Of a stretch of 64,000 nucleotides of DNA, positions 34,183-42,650 are shown piece by piece. Made by a program: the position numbers and the translations under genes. The stretch lies in the NCBI RefSeq assembly GCF_003762835.1, contig NZ_RJWA01000008.1:1-64000 (forward strand), written 5' to 3'. Each line of letters begins with the position of its first letter. Positions within the stretch are counted from its first letter, which is position 1. The notes under the pieces were generated by a model. It searched no databases and was not told the DNA's origin. It saw only the letters and a list, made by a program, of their open reading frames with translations. Source of the DNA: Micromonospora sp. HM5-17 (GTDB taxonomy: Bacteria > Actinomycetota > Actinomycetes > Mycobacteriales > Micromonosporaceae).

Positions 34183-36747
34183 TCAGCCGTCGGTGCCCAG
34201 TGCCGCCACCGGCGTGACCCGGGCCGCCCGTCGCGCCGGCAGCACCCCGGCGAGGGCGGTCAACGCGATGAGCGCCGCGAAGACCCCGAGCAGGGGGAGG
34301 ACCGGCAGGGTCAGCGGCGCGGCGAGGCGGAGCGCCTTGACCGCCAGCCAGGCGTACGGGATGCCGAGCACGAGGCCGAGGGTGGCGCCGATCAGGCCGT
34401 ACAGTGCGGCTTCGGTGGTGAGCATGAGGCCGAGGCCGGACCGGGAGAGGCCGATCGCGCGGAGCAGCCCGGATTCGCGGACCCGCTCGACCACCGACAG
34501 CGCGGTGGTGGTGCCGACGCCGACCACCGCGATGATCACGGTGAGCCCGACCAGGCCGATCGCGATCCCGATCAGGGCGTCTAGGAGCCGGTTCGCCTCG
34601 TCCCGCTCGTCGGCGTGGACGGCCAGGCCGACCCCCGCGGTGCCGTCGAGCGCCTGCCGCAGTGCCCGTACCGCCGCGGTGCGGCCCTGCTCCCCGGGCC
34701 GGGCCGCGTCGGCCAGCAGGCCGGAGTACCCGGAGGGGACACCGAGCCGATCCAGGTCACCACGGTCGGCGACCAGTCGGGTGGCCAGCGGAGCGGCGTC
34801 GGGCAGGATCGCCGCGACCCGTACCTCCGTCTCCCGCTCGCCGTAGCGGAGGGCGACCGTGTCGCCGACCCGGAGTCCGGTGTCCCGGGCGGTCTGTTCC
34901 GCCAGCACCACGCGGCCGGGCCCGAGGTCCGCGAGGGAACCGTCTGCCACGTCCAGGTGTCGCGTCGTCGGCAGCGCCCGCAGGTCTAGATCGGTCGTCA
35001 GCAGCGCGGATGCCTCGTCGTCGAGTCGGACGGCGTCCGGACCTCCGCGCGCCAGGGTCAGTCCCGCGAGCCGCCGATAGGGGGTGACCCGGGTGAGCGC
35101 GGAGTGGGACCGGACCCGCTCCACGAGGCCGGGCGGCAGCGTTTTCCCGTCCTCGGCCGACAGCTCGAGGTCCGCCGGGGCCCGCAGCGCCAGTTCCCGG
35201 TCGCTGACCACCCGCACCGAGTCGCCGCCGACCAGTACCCCGGTGATCAGGGTCACGCCGAGCGCGACGACCACGGAGACCGCCGCCGCCCGCCGCGGCG
35301 CGCCGCCGATGCCCCCGACCGCGAGCCGTCCGATCGGGCCGAACCGGCGCACCGGCCAGCCGACCACCGCCAGTACCGGTCGGACCAGTACCGGCCCGAG
35401 GGCCACCAGGGCGAAGAACGCCAGCGCGCCGGACCCGACGAGGAGCAGCAGCACCTGTCCCATCCGGTACTGCTGCTGCTCCGGCTCGGGCAGGCGGGTG
35501 ATGACCACGTACGCGAGCAGCGCCGCACCGGCGAGCAGCCCCAGGCCGGACACCAGCCGCGGGGTGGCGATGCCGCGCCGGCCGGGGGTGGTGCCGGCCA
35601 CCCGCAGCGCCTCCAGCGGTACGACCCGGGCGGCGGAGAACGCGGGCGCCAGGACCGCGAGCACGGTGACCAGGACCGCCCCGAGCACCACCGCGACGGC
35701 GATGCCCAGCGGCGTCCCGGGCGACGACACCTCCAGCCCGGCGCTCCGCAGCACCGGCGGGACGCCGTGTCCGACGGCGAGCGCCGCGGTGACCCCGACC
35801 ACCCCGGCGACCAGGCCGGTGAGGGCACCCTCCGCGGCCAGCGCCCGAAGCAGCGCGCCCCGGCCGGCGCCGATCAGGCGCAGCAGGGCGAGCTGCCGCA
35901 TCCGCTGGGCGAAGACGATCCGGAAGGTGGAGGTGGCGACCAGCGCCGCCGCGACGACCGCGATGGCGACGAACATCGCGACCAGGGCGAAAAGACTGTC
36001 GAGCTGGTCGATCGCCTCCCGGGCCTCCCGGTCGCGTGCCTCGACGCCGAGGGAGAGGGACGGCCGTTCCGGAGCGGTGGCGGCCAGAATCGGTTCGATC
36101 CGCCGGCGGACCTGGTCGGTGTCCGCCCCGGGTGCGAGGCGCAGGTCGATGCGCTCCACACGGTCGGGACCGCCGAGGGCCGCCACGACCGCCTCCGGCG
36201 CGTATGCGTCCTGGCCGGCGTCGGTGCCCGCCTCCACCAGGCCGCTGACGGTGAGGAGGACCGAGGCCGGGGCGGGCGCGTCGGTGGCGACGACCGCGGT
36301 GGTGCTGGCGCCGACGATGAGCCCCATCCGCTCGGCGGTGCGGCGGGTGATCGCCACCTCGCCCGGCGCGTCCGGGTAGCTGCCCTGGAGCAGCCGGGTG
36401 GTGGCGAGCGGGCCGCTGCCCGGATCCCGCCGTACCTCCAGGTAGAGGTCGCCGATCCGCAGGCTGGTGCTGCCCCGCCCCGCCGCCTCGGCGACTCCGG
36501 GGACGGCGCGGATCCGGGCCAGCGTGGCGGCGTTGGTCGGCGGTTGGTCACCGCCGCCGACCACGAGGTCGGCCGAGGCGGGGATGGTGGTGACGTTGTC
36601 GTACGCGGTCCGTTCGGTGATCTGCCGGGTCAGCACCGTGGCGTAGACGACGAACGCGGCGACCATGATCGCCAGGCCGGTGAGGAGTAGCCGGCTGGGG
36701 CGGCGGACCGCCGCGACGACCTGGGTACGGAGCACCGGCGCCCTCAT
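34183..36747 (-). CDS. ABC transporter permease, FtsX/MacB type
   Basis: 854 residues with the double FtsX layout: helix 1 (LLLTGLAIMVAAFVVYATVLT), a large extracellular domain, a block of three helices near 250-390 (FALVAMFVAIAVVAAALVATSTF; GLVAGVVGVTAALAVGHGV), a linker with more helices, a second outer domain and a last block of three helices (LIGIAIGLVGLTVIIAVVGVG; LYGLIGATLGLVLGIPYAWLA; LPLLGVFAALIALTALAGVLPARRAARV). The ATG at 36747 overlaps the ATPase stop (ATGA). Members export peptides or lipids, or signal envelope stress, rather than import nutrients. The frame is open upstream only as a shadow of the ATPase gene. Confidence 0.9.
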   Translation of the reverse strand: MRAPVLRTQVVAAVRRPSRLLLTGLAIMVAAFVVYATVLTRQITERTAYDNVTTIPASADLVVGGGDQPPTNAATLARIRAVPGVAEAAGRGSTSLRIGDLYLEVRRDPGSGPLATTRLLQGSYPDAPGEVAITRRTAERMGLIVGASTTAVVATDAPAPASVLLTVSGLVEAGTDAGQDAYAPEAVVAALGGPDRVERIDLRLAPGADTDQVRRRIEPILAATAPERPSLSLGVEARDREAREAIDQLDSLFALVAMFVAIAVVAAALVATSTFRIVFAQRMRQLALLRLIGAGRGALLRALAAEGALTGLVAGVVGVTAALAVGHGVPPVLRSAGLEVSSPGTPLGIAVAVVLGAVLVTVLAVLAPAFSAARVVPLEALRVAGTTPGRRGIATPRLVSGLGLLAGAALLAYVVITRLPEPEQQQYRMGQVLLLLVGSGALAFFALVALGPVLVRPVLAVVGWPVRRFGPIGRLAVGGIGGAPRRAAAVSVVVALGVTLITGVLVGGDSVRVVSDRELALRAPADLELSAEDGKTLPPGLVERVRSHSALTRVTPYRRLAGLTLARGGPDAVRLDDEASALLTTDLDLRALPTTRHLDVADGSLADLGPGRVVLAEQTARDTGLRVGDTVALRYGERETEVRVAAILPDAAPLATRLVADRGDLDRLGVPSGYSGLLADAARPGEQGRTAAVRALRQALDGTAGVGLAVHADERDEANRLLDALIGIAIGLVGLTVIIAVVGVGTTTALSVVERVRESGLLRAIGLSRSGLGLMLTTEAALYGLIGATLGLVLGIPYAWLAVKALRLAAPLTLPVLPLLGVFAALIALTALAGVLPARRAARVTPVAALGTDG

Positions 36748-37511
36748 CGACCGACCGCCAGCCCGTGCAGCGCCTCGGTGACCGAGGTGTGATCGGGTTT
36801 GTCGAGATCCCCGGCGATCCGGCCGTCGGCGAGCAGCACCGCCCGGTCGGCGTACCCGGCGGCGACCGGGTCGTGGGTGACCATCACGACGGTCTGGCCC
36901 AGGTCGCGGACGGAGTCGCGCAGGAACGAGAGGACCTCCGCCCCGGAGCGGGAGTCGAGGTTGCCGGTTGGCTCGTCGGCGAAGACAACCTCGGGGCGGG
37001 AGATCAGCGCCCGGGCGAGCGCCACCCGCTGCTGTTGGCCGCCGGAGAGTTCGCTGGGGCGGTGGTGCAACCGGTCGCCGAGCCCCAGGACCTCGACCAG
37101 GTGGTCGAGGAGTCGCCGCTCCGGCCGCCGTCCGGCCAGGTCGAGCGGAAGCGTGATGTTCTGCGCGGCGGTGAGCTGCGGCAGCAGGTTGAACGCCTGG
37201 AACACGAAGCCGATCCGCTCGCGGCGGACCCTGGTGAGCACCCGGTCGGACTGGCGGGTGAGGTCGGTGCCGCCGAGCAGCACCTGGCCGGCGGTGGCGG
37301 TCTCCAGCCCGGCGAGGCAGTGCATCAGCGTGGACTTGCCCGACCCGGAGGGACCCATGATCGCGGTGAACTGTGCGCGGTCGAAACAGACGGTCACCCC
37401 GTCCAGGGCACGTACCGCGGTGTCGCCGGTGCCGTAGACCTTGACCAGGTCGACCGCGGCGACGGCGGCGGTGTGCGGCTCCCGTTCGGCGAGCCGTTCG
37501 TACGTTCTCAT
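36744..37511 (-). CDS. ABC transporter ATP-binding protein, MacB/LolD type
   Basis: 255 residues from the ATG at 37511 after AGGAGG. It has the Walker A motif (GPSGSGKST), Q-loop (FVFQAFNLLPQLTA), signature (LSGGQQQRVALARAL), Walker B (VVFADEPTGNLDS) and the switch His (VMVTHDP). AVRALDGVTVCF and the D-E-P-T-G-N-L-D wording are those of the MacB/LolD subfamily that pairs with FtsX-type permeases. It is divergent from a second histidine kinase/regulator pair, a common gene order for exporters under two-component control. Confidence 0.93.
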   Translation of the reverse strand: MRTYERLAEREPHTAAVAAVDLVKVYGTGDTAVRALDGVTVCFDRAQFTAIMGPSGSGKSTLMHCLAGLETATAGQVLLGGTDLTRQSDRVLTRVRRERIGFVFQAFNLLPQLTAAQNITLPLDLAGRRPERRLLDHLVEVLGLGDRLHHRPSELSGGQQQRVALARALISRPEVVFADEPTGNLDSRSGAEVLSFLRDSVRDLGQTVVMVTHDPVAAGYADRAVLLADGRIAGDLDKPDHTSVTEALHGLAVGR

Positions 37512-37659
37512 GAATCCTCCTGCGATGGCTTCGCTGACCGTCGGAAGCCTCGTCGGGCCGGGCCCGCCGGCACATCCGTCGGCAGGGAGGATCACGCGCC
37601 ACGGGATCTGTCTTTCGGCTGATCTGGCGCTGCCGGCCGTCTGGCTACGCTGGGTCACG

Positions 37660-38859
37660 ATGATGACGGAGGGACTTCGGCGCTGGTGGCTGCGGCTCGC
37701 TCAGCTGGCCGCGCTGGCGATGATGGCGCTGGTCGGCCTCTTCGACCTCCGGGTCGGCCTGGTCCAGGGAATGGGCCTGCCCGCGCTGGCACTGTTCGTC
37801 GTACGGGTGGGACTGGCGGTGGCGACCGCGCTGGTCTGCCTTCCCATCCACCGGCAGGGCTCCCGGCGGCTGCCGCAGGCGGCGATCCTGCTTGCCGCGG
37901 CGTCCCTGACCGTCACGGCCGGGATGCGGCTGATCGACTTCGACGGCATGGGCGGCGGCAGCTGGGGGCTTGCCGAGGCACTCGGGCTGCTCGGGGTGAT
38001 CTTCGTGGTGGCGCGTCGTGCCGCGCCCCGATGGGCACCGGCGGCGGTCGGGATCACCGGGCTCGCCGTCGCCGTTCTCCCGTTGCGGGTCGGCACCACC
38101 GACGGGCTGGTCATCATCGGGCTGATCCAGGCGCTCGGCGGGGCGGGCGCCGCCGCCGCCGGGACGTACCTGCGGCTGCTGGCCGCCGGACGCGAGCGGG
38201 CCGTCGCGGCGGTCCGGGCCGAGCAGCGCGCCGAGTTCGCCCGGGACCTGCACGACTTCATCGCCCACCACGTGACCGGGATCGTGGTGCAGGCCCAGGG
38301 GGCGCGCATCGTCGCCGAACAGGATCCACAGCGGGTACTGGTCGCCCTGGAGCAGATCGAGCGGGCGGGGGCGGAGACGATGGCCTCGATGCGGCGGATG
38401 GTCGGGGTCCTGCGTAACCCGGACGCCGATCCCGACGCGCCCCTGGCGCCGGTCGCCGGGGCGGCCGACCTCTGGTCCCTCGTGGCGGGCTTCAACAGCG
38501 GCGCGACGGCCACCCAGGCCCGGCTGCACGTCGACGGAGAACTGGAGGGGTTGCCGGTCGAGGTCTCCACCTCGGCATACCGGGTGGTGATGGAGGCGCT
38601 GACCAACGCCCGCCAGCACGCGCCCGACGCCCGCGTCGTCGACGTGCTGGTCCGGCGTACCCCGGACTGGCTGCTGGTCCGGGTGACCGACGACGGCGCC
38701 ACCCCGCGCACCCCACCCGCCCGTGGGCACGGGTACGGCCTGATCGGGCTGGCCGAGCGGGTCCGGGCCGTGGGTGGGACGATCTCGGCCGGGCCCGCCA
38801 TCGGCGGAGGCTGGCGGGTCGACGCCGCCCTACCACTGAACCGGGAGGTTGCCTGGTGA
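37660..38859 (+). CDS. Sensor histidine kinase (HisKA_3 type)
   Basis: 399 residues. Five or six hydrophobic helices in the first 190 residues (LAQLAALAMMALVGLFDL, ALFVVRVGLAVATALVCLPI). ERAVAAVRAEQRAEFARDLHDFIAHHVTGIVVQAQGAR carries the phosphorylated His; GAETMASMRRMVGVLRN follows. The ATP site reads VVMEALTNARQHAPDA, VRVTDDGATP and GHGYGLIGLAERVRAVGG. Starts at 37660 or 37663 (ATGATG) are equally possible. It overlaps its response regulator by four bases (GTGA) and is divergent from the ABC exporter genes, its likely targets. Confidence 0.9.
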   Translation: MMTEGLRRWWLRLAQLAALAMMALVGLFDLRVGLVQGMGLPALALFVVRVGLAVATALVCLPIHRQGSRRLPQAAILLAAASLTVTAGMRLIDFDGMGGGSWGLAEALGLLGVIFVVARRAAPRWAPAAVGITGLAVAVLPLRVGTTDGLVIIGLIQALGGAGAAAAGTYLRLLAAGRERAVAAVRAEQRAEFARDLHDFIAHHVTGIVVQAQGARIVAEQDPQRVLVALEQIERAGAETMASMRRMVGVLRNPDADPDAPLAPVAGAADLWSLVAGFNSGATATQARLHVDGELEGLPVEVSTSAYRVVMEALTNARQHAPDARVVDVLVRRTPDWLLVRVTDDGATPRTPPARGHGYGLIGLAERVRAVGGTISAGPAIGGGWRVDAALPLNREVAW

Positions 38860-39494
38860 TCCGGGTGTTGATCGCCGACGACCAGGCGATGGTGCGGACC
38901 GGCTTCGGCATGATCATCGGCGCGCAGCCGGACATGGAGGTCGTTGGCGAGGCGGCGGACGGCGTCACCGCCGTGGAGCTGAGCCGGCGACTGCGCCCCG
39001 ACGTGGCGCTGCTCGACATCCGGATGCCCCGCCTGGACGGGCTCGAGGCGCTTCGGCTGCTCGCGGGGCCGGGCGTCGCCGACCCGCTGAAGGTGGTCGT
39101 GGTGACCACCTTCGACCTGGACGAGTACGTGCACACCGCCCTGCGCAACGGTGCCTGCGGATTTCTGCTCAAGGACTCCGGCCCGGCGCTGCTGGTGGAG
39201 GCGGTCCGCGCGGCCGTCTCCGGCGACGCCCTGATCAGCCCCTCGATCACGGTACGGCTGCTCGCGCACCTCAGCACGCCCGTCCCGGCCCACGACGACG
39301 CGGGTCTGTCGCCCCGGGAACTCGAGGTGGTCCGGCTGGTCGCCCGGGGCCTGACCAACGCCGAGATCGCCGAGCGGCTCTTCATCGCCGTCGGCACGGT
39401 GAAGACGCATCTCGCGAGTGTGCAGACGAAGCTCGGCGCCCGAAACCGCGTGGAGATCGCCGCCTGGGCCTGGGAACGCCGGCTCGTCGACTGA
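38856..39494 (+). CDS. LuxR/NarL-family response regulator
   Basis: 212 residues. The receiver has VLIADDQAMVRTGF, VALLDIRMPRLDG (phosphoacceptor Asp) and GFLLKDSGPALL (Lys); the output domain is LSPRELEVVRLVARGLTNAEIAERLFIAVGTVKTHLASVQTKL, a complete LuxR helix-turn-helix. The GTG start overlaps the kinase stop. It should control the adjacent ABC exporter genes. Confidence 0.93.
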   Translation: MIRVLIADDQAMVRTGFGMIIGAQPDMEVVGEAADGVTAVELSRRLRPDVALLDIRMPRLDGLEALRLLAGPGVADPLKVVVVTTFDLDEYVHTALRNGACGFLLKDSGPALLVEAVRAAVSGDALISPSITVRLLAHLSTPVPAHDDAGLSPRELEVVRLVARGLTNAEIAERLFIAVGTVKTHLASVQTKLGARNRVEIAAWAWERRLVD

Positions 39495-39666
39495 GCGCCG
39501 CCCGTTTGGTGCCCCGGATCACCCGGTCCGTATCCACGACGCGGCCCGGTGCCGCGGCATCGGCGGACCCGGGCGCCGGTGCCGGGCGGCGGGTCGTCGG
39601 GACAACCGGTGCCCGCGTGGTCCGGGCGACCTCCCACCGGGCCCCGACGGCCGATCCGACGGGTGT

Positions 39667-40587
39667 TCAGGCCGGCGGTCTCGTGGCCGGTGCCAGCCAG
39701 TCCGGACGCGTAGCCCCGGGGACGGTGAACGTCGCGAAGTCGGTGGTCTCCCGGAACGCGGGCACGGTGTAGAGGTCGCGGGCGTACGACCACAGGTTCG
39801 GAAACGTGTGTAGGCCCGGGTTGAGGGTCCGGTGGGCGTTCGGTCCGACGTCGTAGCGAACCAGGGTCACCCAGAGCCGGATGTCGGCCTCGGTCAGGGT
39901 GGATCCGACGAGGTAACGCCGGGCGGCGAGGCGCCGGTCCAACTCGGCGAAGGCGGCGAGCAACCGGTCCCGGGCGTGCGCTCCCGCCGACCCGGGGCGG
40001 GTGGCGGCGTACACCCCGTCGTTGACGGCGGGGCCGAGCCAGGCGTCGATCTCGTCGATCTCGGCGCGATGCCGTTCGGGGTAGACGTCCACCACCGGAT
40101 CGGCGAGGTGCCGGAACCGGGTGGCGAAGTCGATCTCGATGGTCCGGACGTCGTTGCTGACCACGGACGCGGTCGCCCGATCCCACAGGACCGGCACCGA
40201 GACGTGTCCGTCGAACCCCTCCTCGGTGGCCTCGTACACCTCCCGAAGCAGGGTGAAGCCGTTGACCGGGTCCGGACCGTACCGCTGCCGGAAGGCCCAG
40301 CCCCGCCCGTCGCGCTCGTTGTCGACATAGGACAAGGTCACGACGTCGGTCAGGCCGGCCAGGATCCGGGTGATGGCCACCCTCTGCGACCACGGGCAGG
40401 GCCATCCCGCGTACAGGTGGTACCGGCCGACCCGGGGGGTGAAGCCGCTGCGACCGTCGTCGGTGATGCGTCCGGTGAACCGGAAGAGCGGATGGGGATC
40501 GTCGGCGTCACAGGGTACGCGGTACTCACCGTAGCGGCTGGTGTTGGCCGGGCTGGCGAACCGACTGAACCGGGAATACCGTGGCAT
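39667..40587 (-). CDS. Glutathionyl-hydroquinone reductase-like (GST superfamily) protein
   Basis: 306 residues. The thioredoxin-like half has GRYHLYAGWPCPWSQRVAITRIL, with the catalytic cysteine in CPWS, as in the ECM4/YqjG family (usually CPWA). VPVLWDRATASVVSNDVRTIEID is the thiol-binding loop, and the helical half has DRRLAARRYLVGSTLTEADIRLWVTLVRYDVG. Such enzymes reduce thiol-quinone adducts. Actinomycetes generally use mycothiol instead of glutathione, so the natural thiol is probably mycothiol (inference). Good ribosome binding site (GGGGTGGGG) before the ATG and a clear promoter upstream. Confidence 0.85.
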   Translation of the reverse strand: MPRYSRFSRFASPANTSRYGEYRVPCDADDPHPLFRFTGRITDDGRSGFTPRVGRYHLYAGWPCPWSQRVAITRILAGLTDVVTLSYVDNERDGRGWAFRQRYGPDPVNGFTLLREVYEATEEGFDGHVSVPVLWDRATASVVSNDVRTIEIDFATRFRHLADPVVDVYPERHRAEIDEIDAWLGPAVNDGVYAATRPGSAGAHARDRLLAAFAELDRRLAARRYLVGSTLTEADIRLWVTLVRYDVGPNAHRTLNPGLHTFPNLWSYARDLYTVPAFRETTDFATFTVPGATRPDWLAPATRPPA

Positions 40588-40628
40588 CGCCCCACCCCCG
40601 TGAAACCGGACGTTGCTACCCGCCGTAA

Positions 40629-40656
40629 ATCATAGTTTGTTGATGGGTTATGTCTA
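40629..40656 (-). promoter_or_regulatory. Vegetative-type promoter of the hydroquinone reductase-like gene
   Basis: On the minus strand TAGACA (40656-40651) and TATGAT (40634-40629) are separated by 16 bases in one of the few AT-rich patches of the window. Transcription would start about 35 bases before the ATG at 40587. The remaining part of the gap up to 40952 contains no gene that I can support and should also hold the promoter of the WXG gene at 40953. Confidence 0.5.
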
Positions 40657-40952
40657 CAGTTGACCGGCGGTCGCTGTTCCACGGGAAGGTCTGACCCGGG
40701 ACGGCGCGGTAGACCGACCCGCGATCCGCGACCTCCTCGCCGGCGGGGCGTGGTCGCCCTCGGAGGCGAGTTCCGGCGACACGGTGCGGCGCGGCGGCGT
40801 CGGCGCGATCCGAAGAACCCGGAACGACATCGATCGACGATCGTCGGCGTGTGCGAGATGTGTGCGGCCGCGTGATAGACCGCCCTGGCACCGGTACCGA
40901 CGACGGCGTACGCGGAATCGTCGTGTGCCATCGATGACGAGGATTCGGAGAC

Positions 40953-41708
40953 ATGAGTAAGATCACGTTCGAGTTCGGTGAGGTCGAGACCCTCACCAGG
41001 GAGGTGCACCGAGCCGCGGCCGAGGTCACCAAGGGCGGCTCGGCGTGGGCGGGCGCCCCGTCGACGGGGTGGGCCGGCGGAAGCAAGGTGGGCTTCTACA
41101 ACGGAGTTCCGTACTCCTCGCCCGTTCCGACGGTGAACGCCTTCGGCAACACGGGCGCCGCGTTGGCGTGCATGAGCGCCTACCAGCAGGCGGAGAGCGC
41201 CATGCGTAATGTCATGACCGCGTTCGGCAACACCCTCGACTCCGACGCCGAGCGGCTCGAACTCGTCGTGGCGTTGTTTCGGCAGGTCGACGCGGAGGCG
41301 GCCGACCGGATGTTGCAGGCCAACCGGAACCGCCTCGACGTGTTCAGCGCACACCTCGACACCGGCCACGGCGACGGCGGCGATGCCCGGCGGGCCGGGC
41401 AGATCGACCGGCTGCTGGGACTGACGCGCAACTCACCCCTGGGCGCGGGCACCGTCGTCGCCGGTGACTTCAACAGCGTCTCCACCGACGGCAGCCAGTC
41501 GGCGCAGGCCATCCAGCGGTACGGAACGCAGGGCTTCGACGTCAACCAGGGCGACATCCACGACGGACGTGGCGGCACCTCCGCCAGCCACCGCAGGATC
41601 GACCACCTGATGCCGCGCGGCCTGGGCGCGTCCGCTGCCACCCGCTGGGATCGCGGCCAGTCCGACCACGACGGGCAGGTGGTCGACGTCACCCTGCCGG
41701 GCTGGTGA
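40953..41708 (+). CDS. WXG100-like head fused to the carboxyl half of an EEP-fold nuclease/phosphatase
   Basis: 251 residues. Residues 1 to about 120 resemble a WXG100/ESX-type helical protein (FEFGEVETLTREVHRAAAEV, SAMRNVMTAFGNTLDSDAERLELVVALFRQVDAEAADRM). From about 126 the sequence becomes the second half of an endonuclease/exonuclease/phosphatase domain: LDVFSAHLDTG (His134), VVAGDFNSVSTDG (Asp172, Asn174), RRIDHLMPRG and GQSDHDGQVVDVTLP (Asp238, His239). The first half of that fold, with the metal-binding Asn and Glu, is absent here and is found instead in the convergent gene at 41712. On its own the protein should be inactive. There is no signal peptide; export by a type VII (ESX) system is inferred from the head. 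GGAG precedes the ATG. Confidence 0.72.
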   Translation: MSKITFEFGEVETLTREVHRAAAEVTKGGSAWAGAPSTGWAGGSKVGFYNGVPYSSPVPTVNAFGNTGAALACMSAYQQAESAMRNVMTAFGNTLDSDAERLELVVALFRQVDAEAADRMLQANRNRLDVFSAHLDTGHGDGGDARRAGQIDRLLGLTRNSPLGAGTVVAGDFNSVSTDGSQSAQAIQRYGTQGFDVNQGDIHDGRGGTSASHRRIDHLMPRGLGASAATRWDRGQSDHDGQVVDVTLPGW

Positions 41709-41720
41709 CCCTCAGTCGAC
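41286..41720. other. Candidate inverted segment that splits an EEP gene
   Basis: The palindrome GTCGAC occurs at 41286-41291 and 41715-41720. In both genes it is read as the codons for Val-Asp. Inverting the bases between the two copies would keep both frames: the plus gene would become a 113-residue WXG protein ending RQVD, and the minus gene would gain the 138 residues of the carboxyl EEP half, giving a protein of about 450 residues. The true left breakpoint could lie up to some 40 bases further right, because the residues AEAADRMLQ fit the WXG head better than the EEP fold. Confidence 0.5.
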
Positions 41721-42650
41721 GAAGATCGGGACCTGGGTGGTGGAGCGGCTTTCATCACCCTTCCCGAGGTCGTGGACGCTGGGTGCACCGGTGCGGACAC
41801 CCTTGCCGGTCCGGACGACGACGGCGTTGCCGAAGTCCTCGTTCAGACCGGGAAGGATCGGAATGCCGCCGTTGCTGGCGTAGTGCTTCTCGCTGGCCTT
41901 GCCGAAGTAGACCTCCCACCGCTCGCCGGGCGCGGCCCGCTTGTTCAGCTCTCGCTCCAACTCCTCGGCACCGCCCCTGAAGACCTCCTGAAGCGTCGCG
42001 ATGTCGACGCCACCATCGATGATCCGCTGGGCGAGCTCGTCGAAGTCGCCGTGGTCGTGGCCGGGTTTGCGATCGCGCCAGTTGTTACCCCCACCGCCCT
42101 GCTGGATGTTGTAGTTGAGCATCCGCAGGGTCCGCGCCGACCACCTGCCCTGCCAGCCCTGTAGCTGCCCGATCGCCGAGTTGAAGACGTCTGCCTGGGC
42201 GTTCAGCTGCTGGTCCACCCGGGACCGGATGGCCTGGGCCGTCGCGATCGCCTCCTTGACCAGTGCGGTCTGCTCGGCGTCGGCCGGATAGAAGGTCAGC
42301 ACGCCCCCGGCGTCGCTACAGCGCACGTGGGCGAGCTTCCGCCGTTCGGTGTCCAGCAGGTTCTGGTTGTAACGCAGTGTGTCCGCGCAGGCTCCCAGCG
42401 CCCGTGCGACGGTGTTGGCCAGTTCCGCGCAGGCGTCCAGGTCGGCGACGAGCTTCCGGCGGTGGCTGTCGTAACGCTCGGCGGTGTCACCGGTCCACGC
42501 CTCTCCGCCGAGCACCCGGCTGGCGGCACGGCCGACGATGTCCGCTGCGGAGCTGAGCTGCCTGGCCTGGGACTTCCACAGTCCTTCGAGACTGTCGAGG
42601 GCGGCCGGGTTGGCCTGCAGATGCCAAAGGTCGGTCGTGGTCTCACCCAT
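41712..42650 (-). CDS. WXG-type head fused to the amino half of an EEP-fold nuclease/phosphatase
   Basis: 312 residues from the ATG at 42650 after GGAGG. Residues 1 to about 165 are helical and WXG-like (ALDSLEGLWKSQARQL, RVLGGEAWTGDTAERYDSHRRKLVADL, VDQQLNAQADVFNSAIGQLQGW). From about 172 the EEP fold starts: LRMLNYNIQQGGGGNNW (Asn181), DFDELAQRIIDGGVDIATLQEVF (Glu222, metal ligand) and EDFGNAVVVRTGKG. It stops at QVPIFVD, exactly where the next element should be the strand leading to the catalytic AHLD, found in the convergent gene. The two stop codons are 3 bp apart (41708 and 41712). Active only if the halves reassemble, or after DNA inversion. Confidence 0.75.
   Translation of the reverse strand: MGETTTDLWHLQANPAALDSLEGLWKSQARQLSSAADIVGRAASRVLGGEAWTGDTAERYDSHRRKLVADLDACAELANTVARALGACADTLRYNQNLLDTERRKLAHVRCSDAGGVLTFYPADAEQTALVKEAIATAQAIRSRVDQQLNAQADVFNSAIGQLQGWQGRWSARTLRMLNYNIQQGGGGNNWRDRKPGHDHGDFDELAQRIIDGGVDIATLQEVFRGGAEELERELNKRAAPGERWEVYFGKASEKHYASNGGIPILPGLNEDFGNAVVVRTGKGVRTGAPSVHDLGKGDESRSTTQVPIFVD

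Noticed and set aside
41286-41720. Site-specific recombinase system acting on the GTCGAC sites.
   Set aside because: The shared sequence does not extend beyond the 6-bp palindrome and no recombinase or transposase gene is in the window; only the geometry of an inversion is supported.
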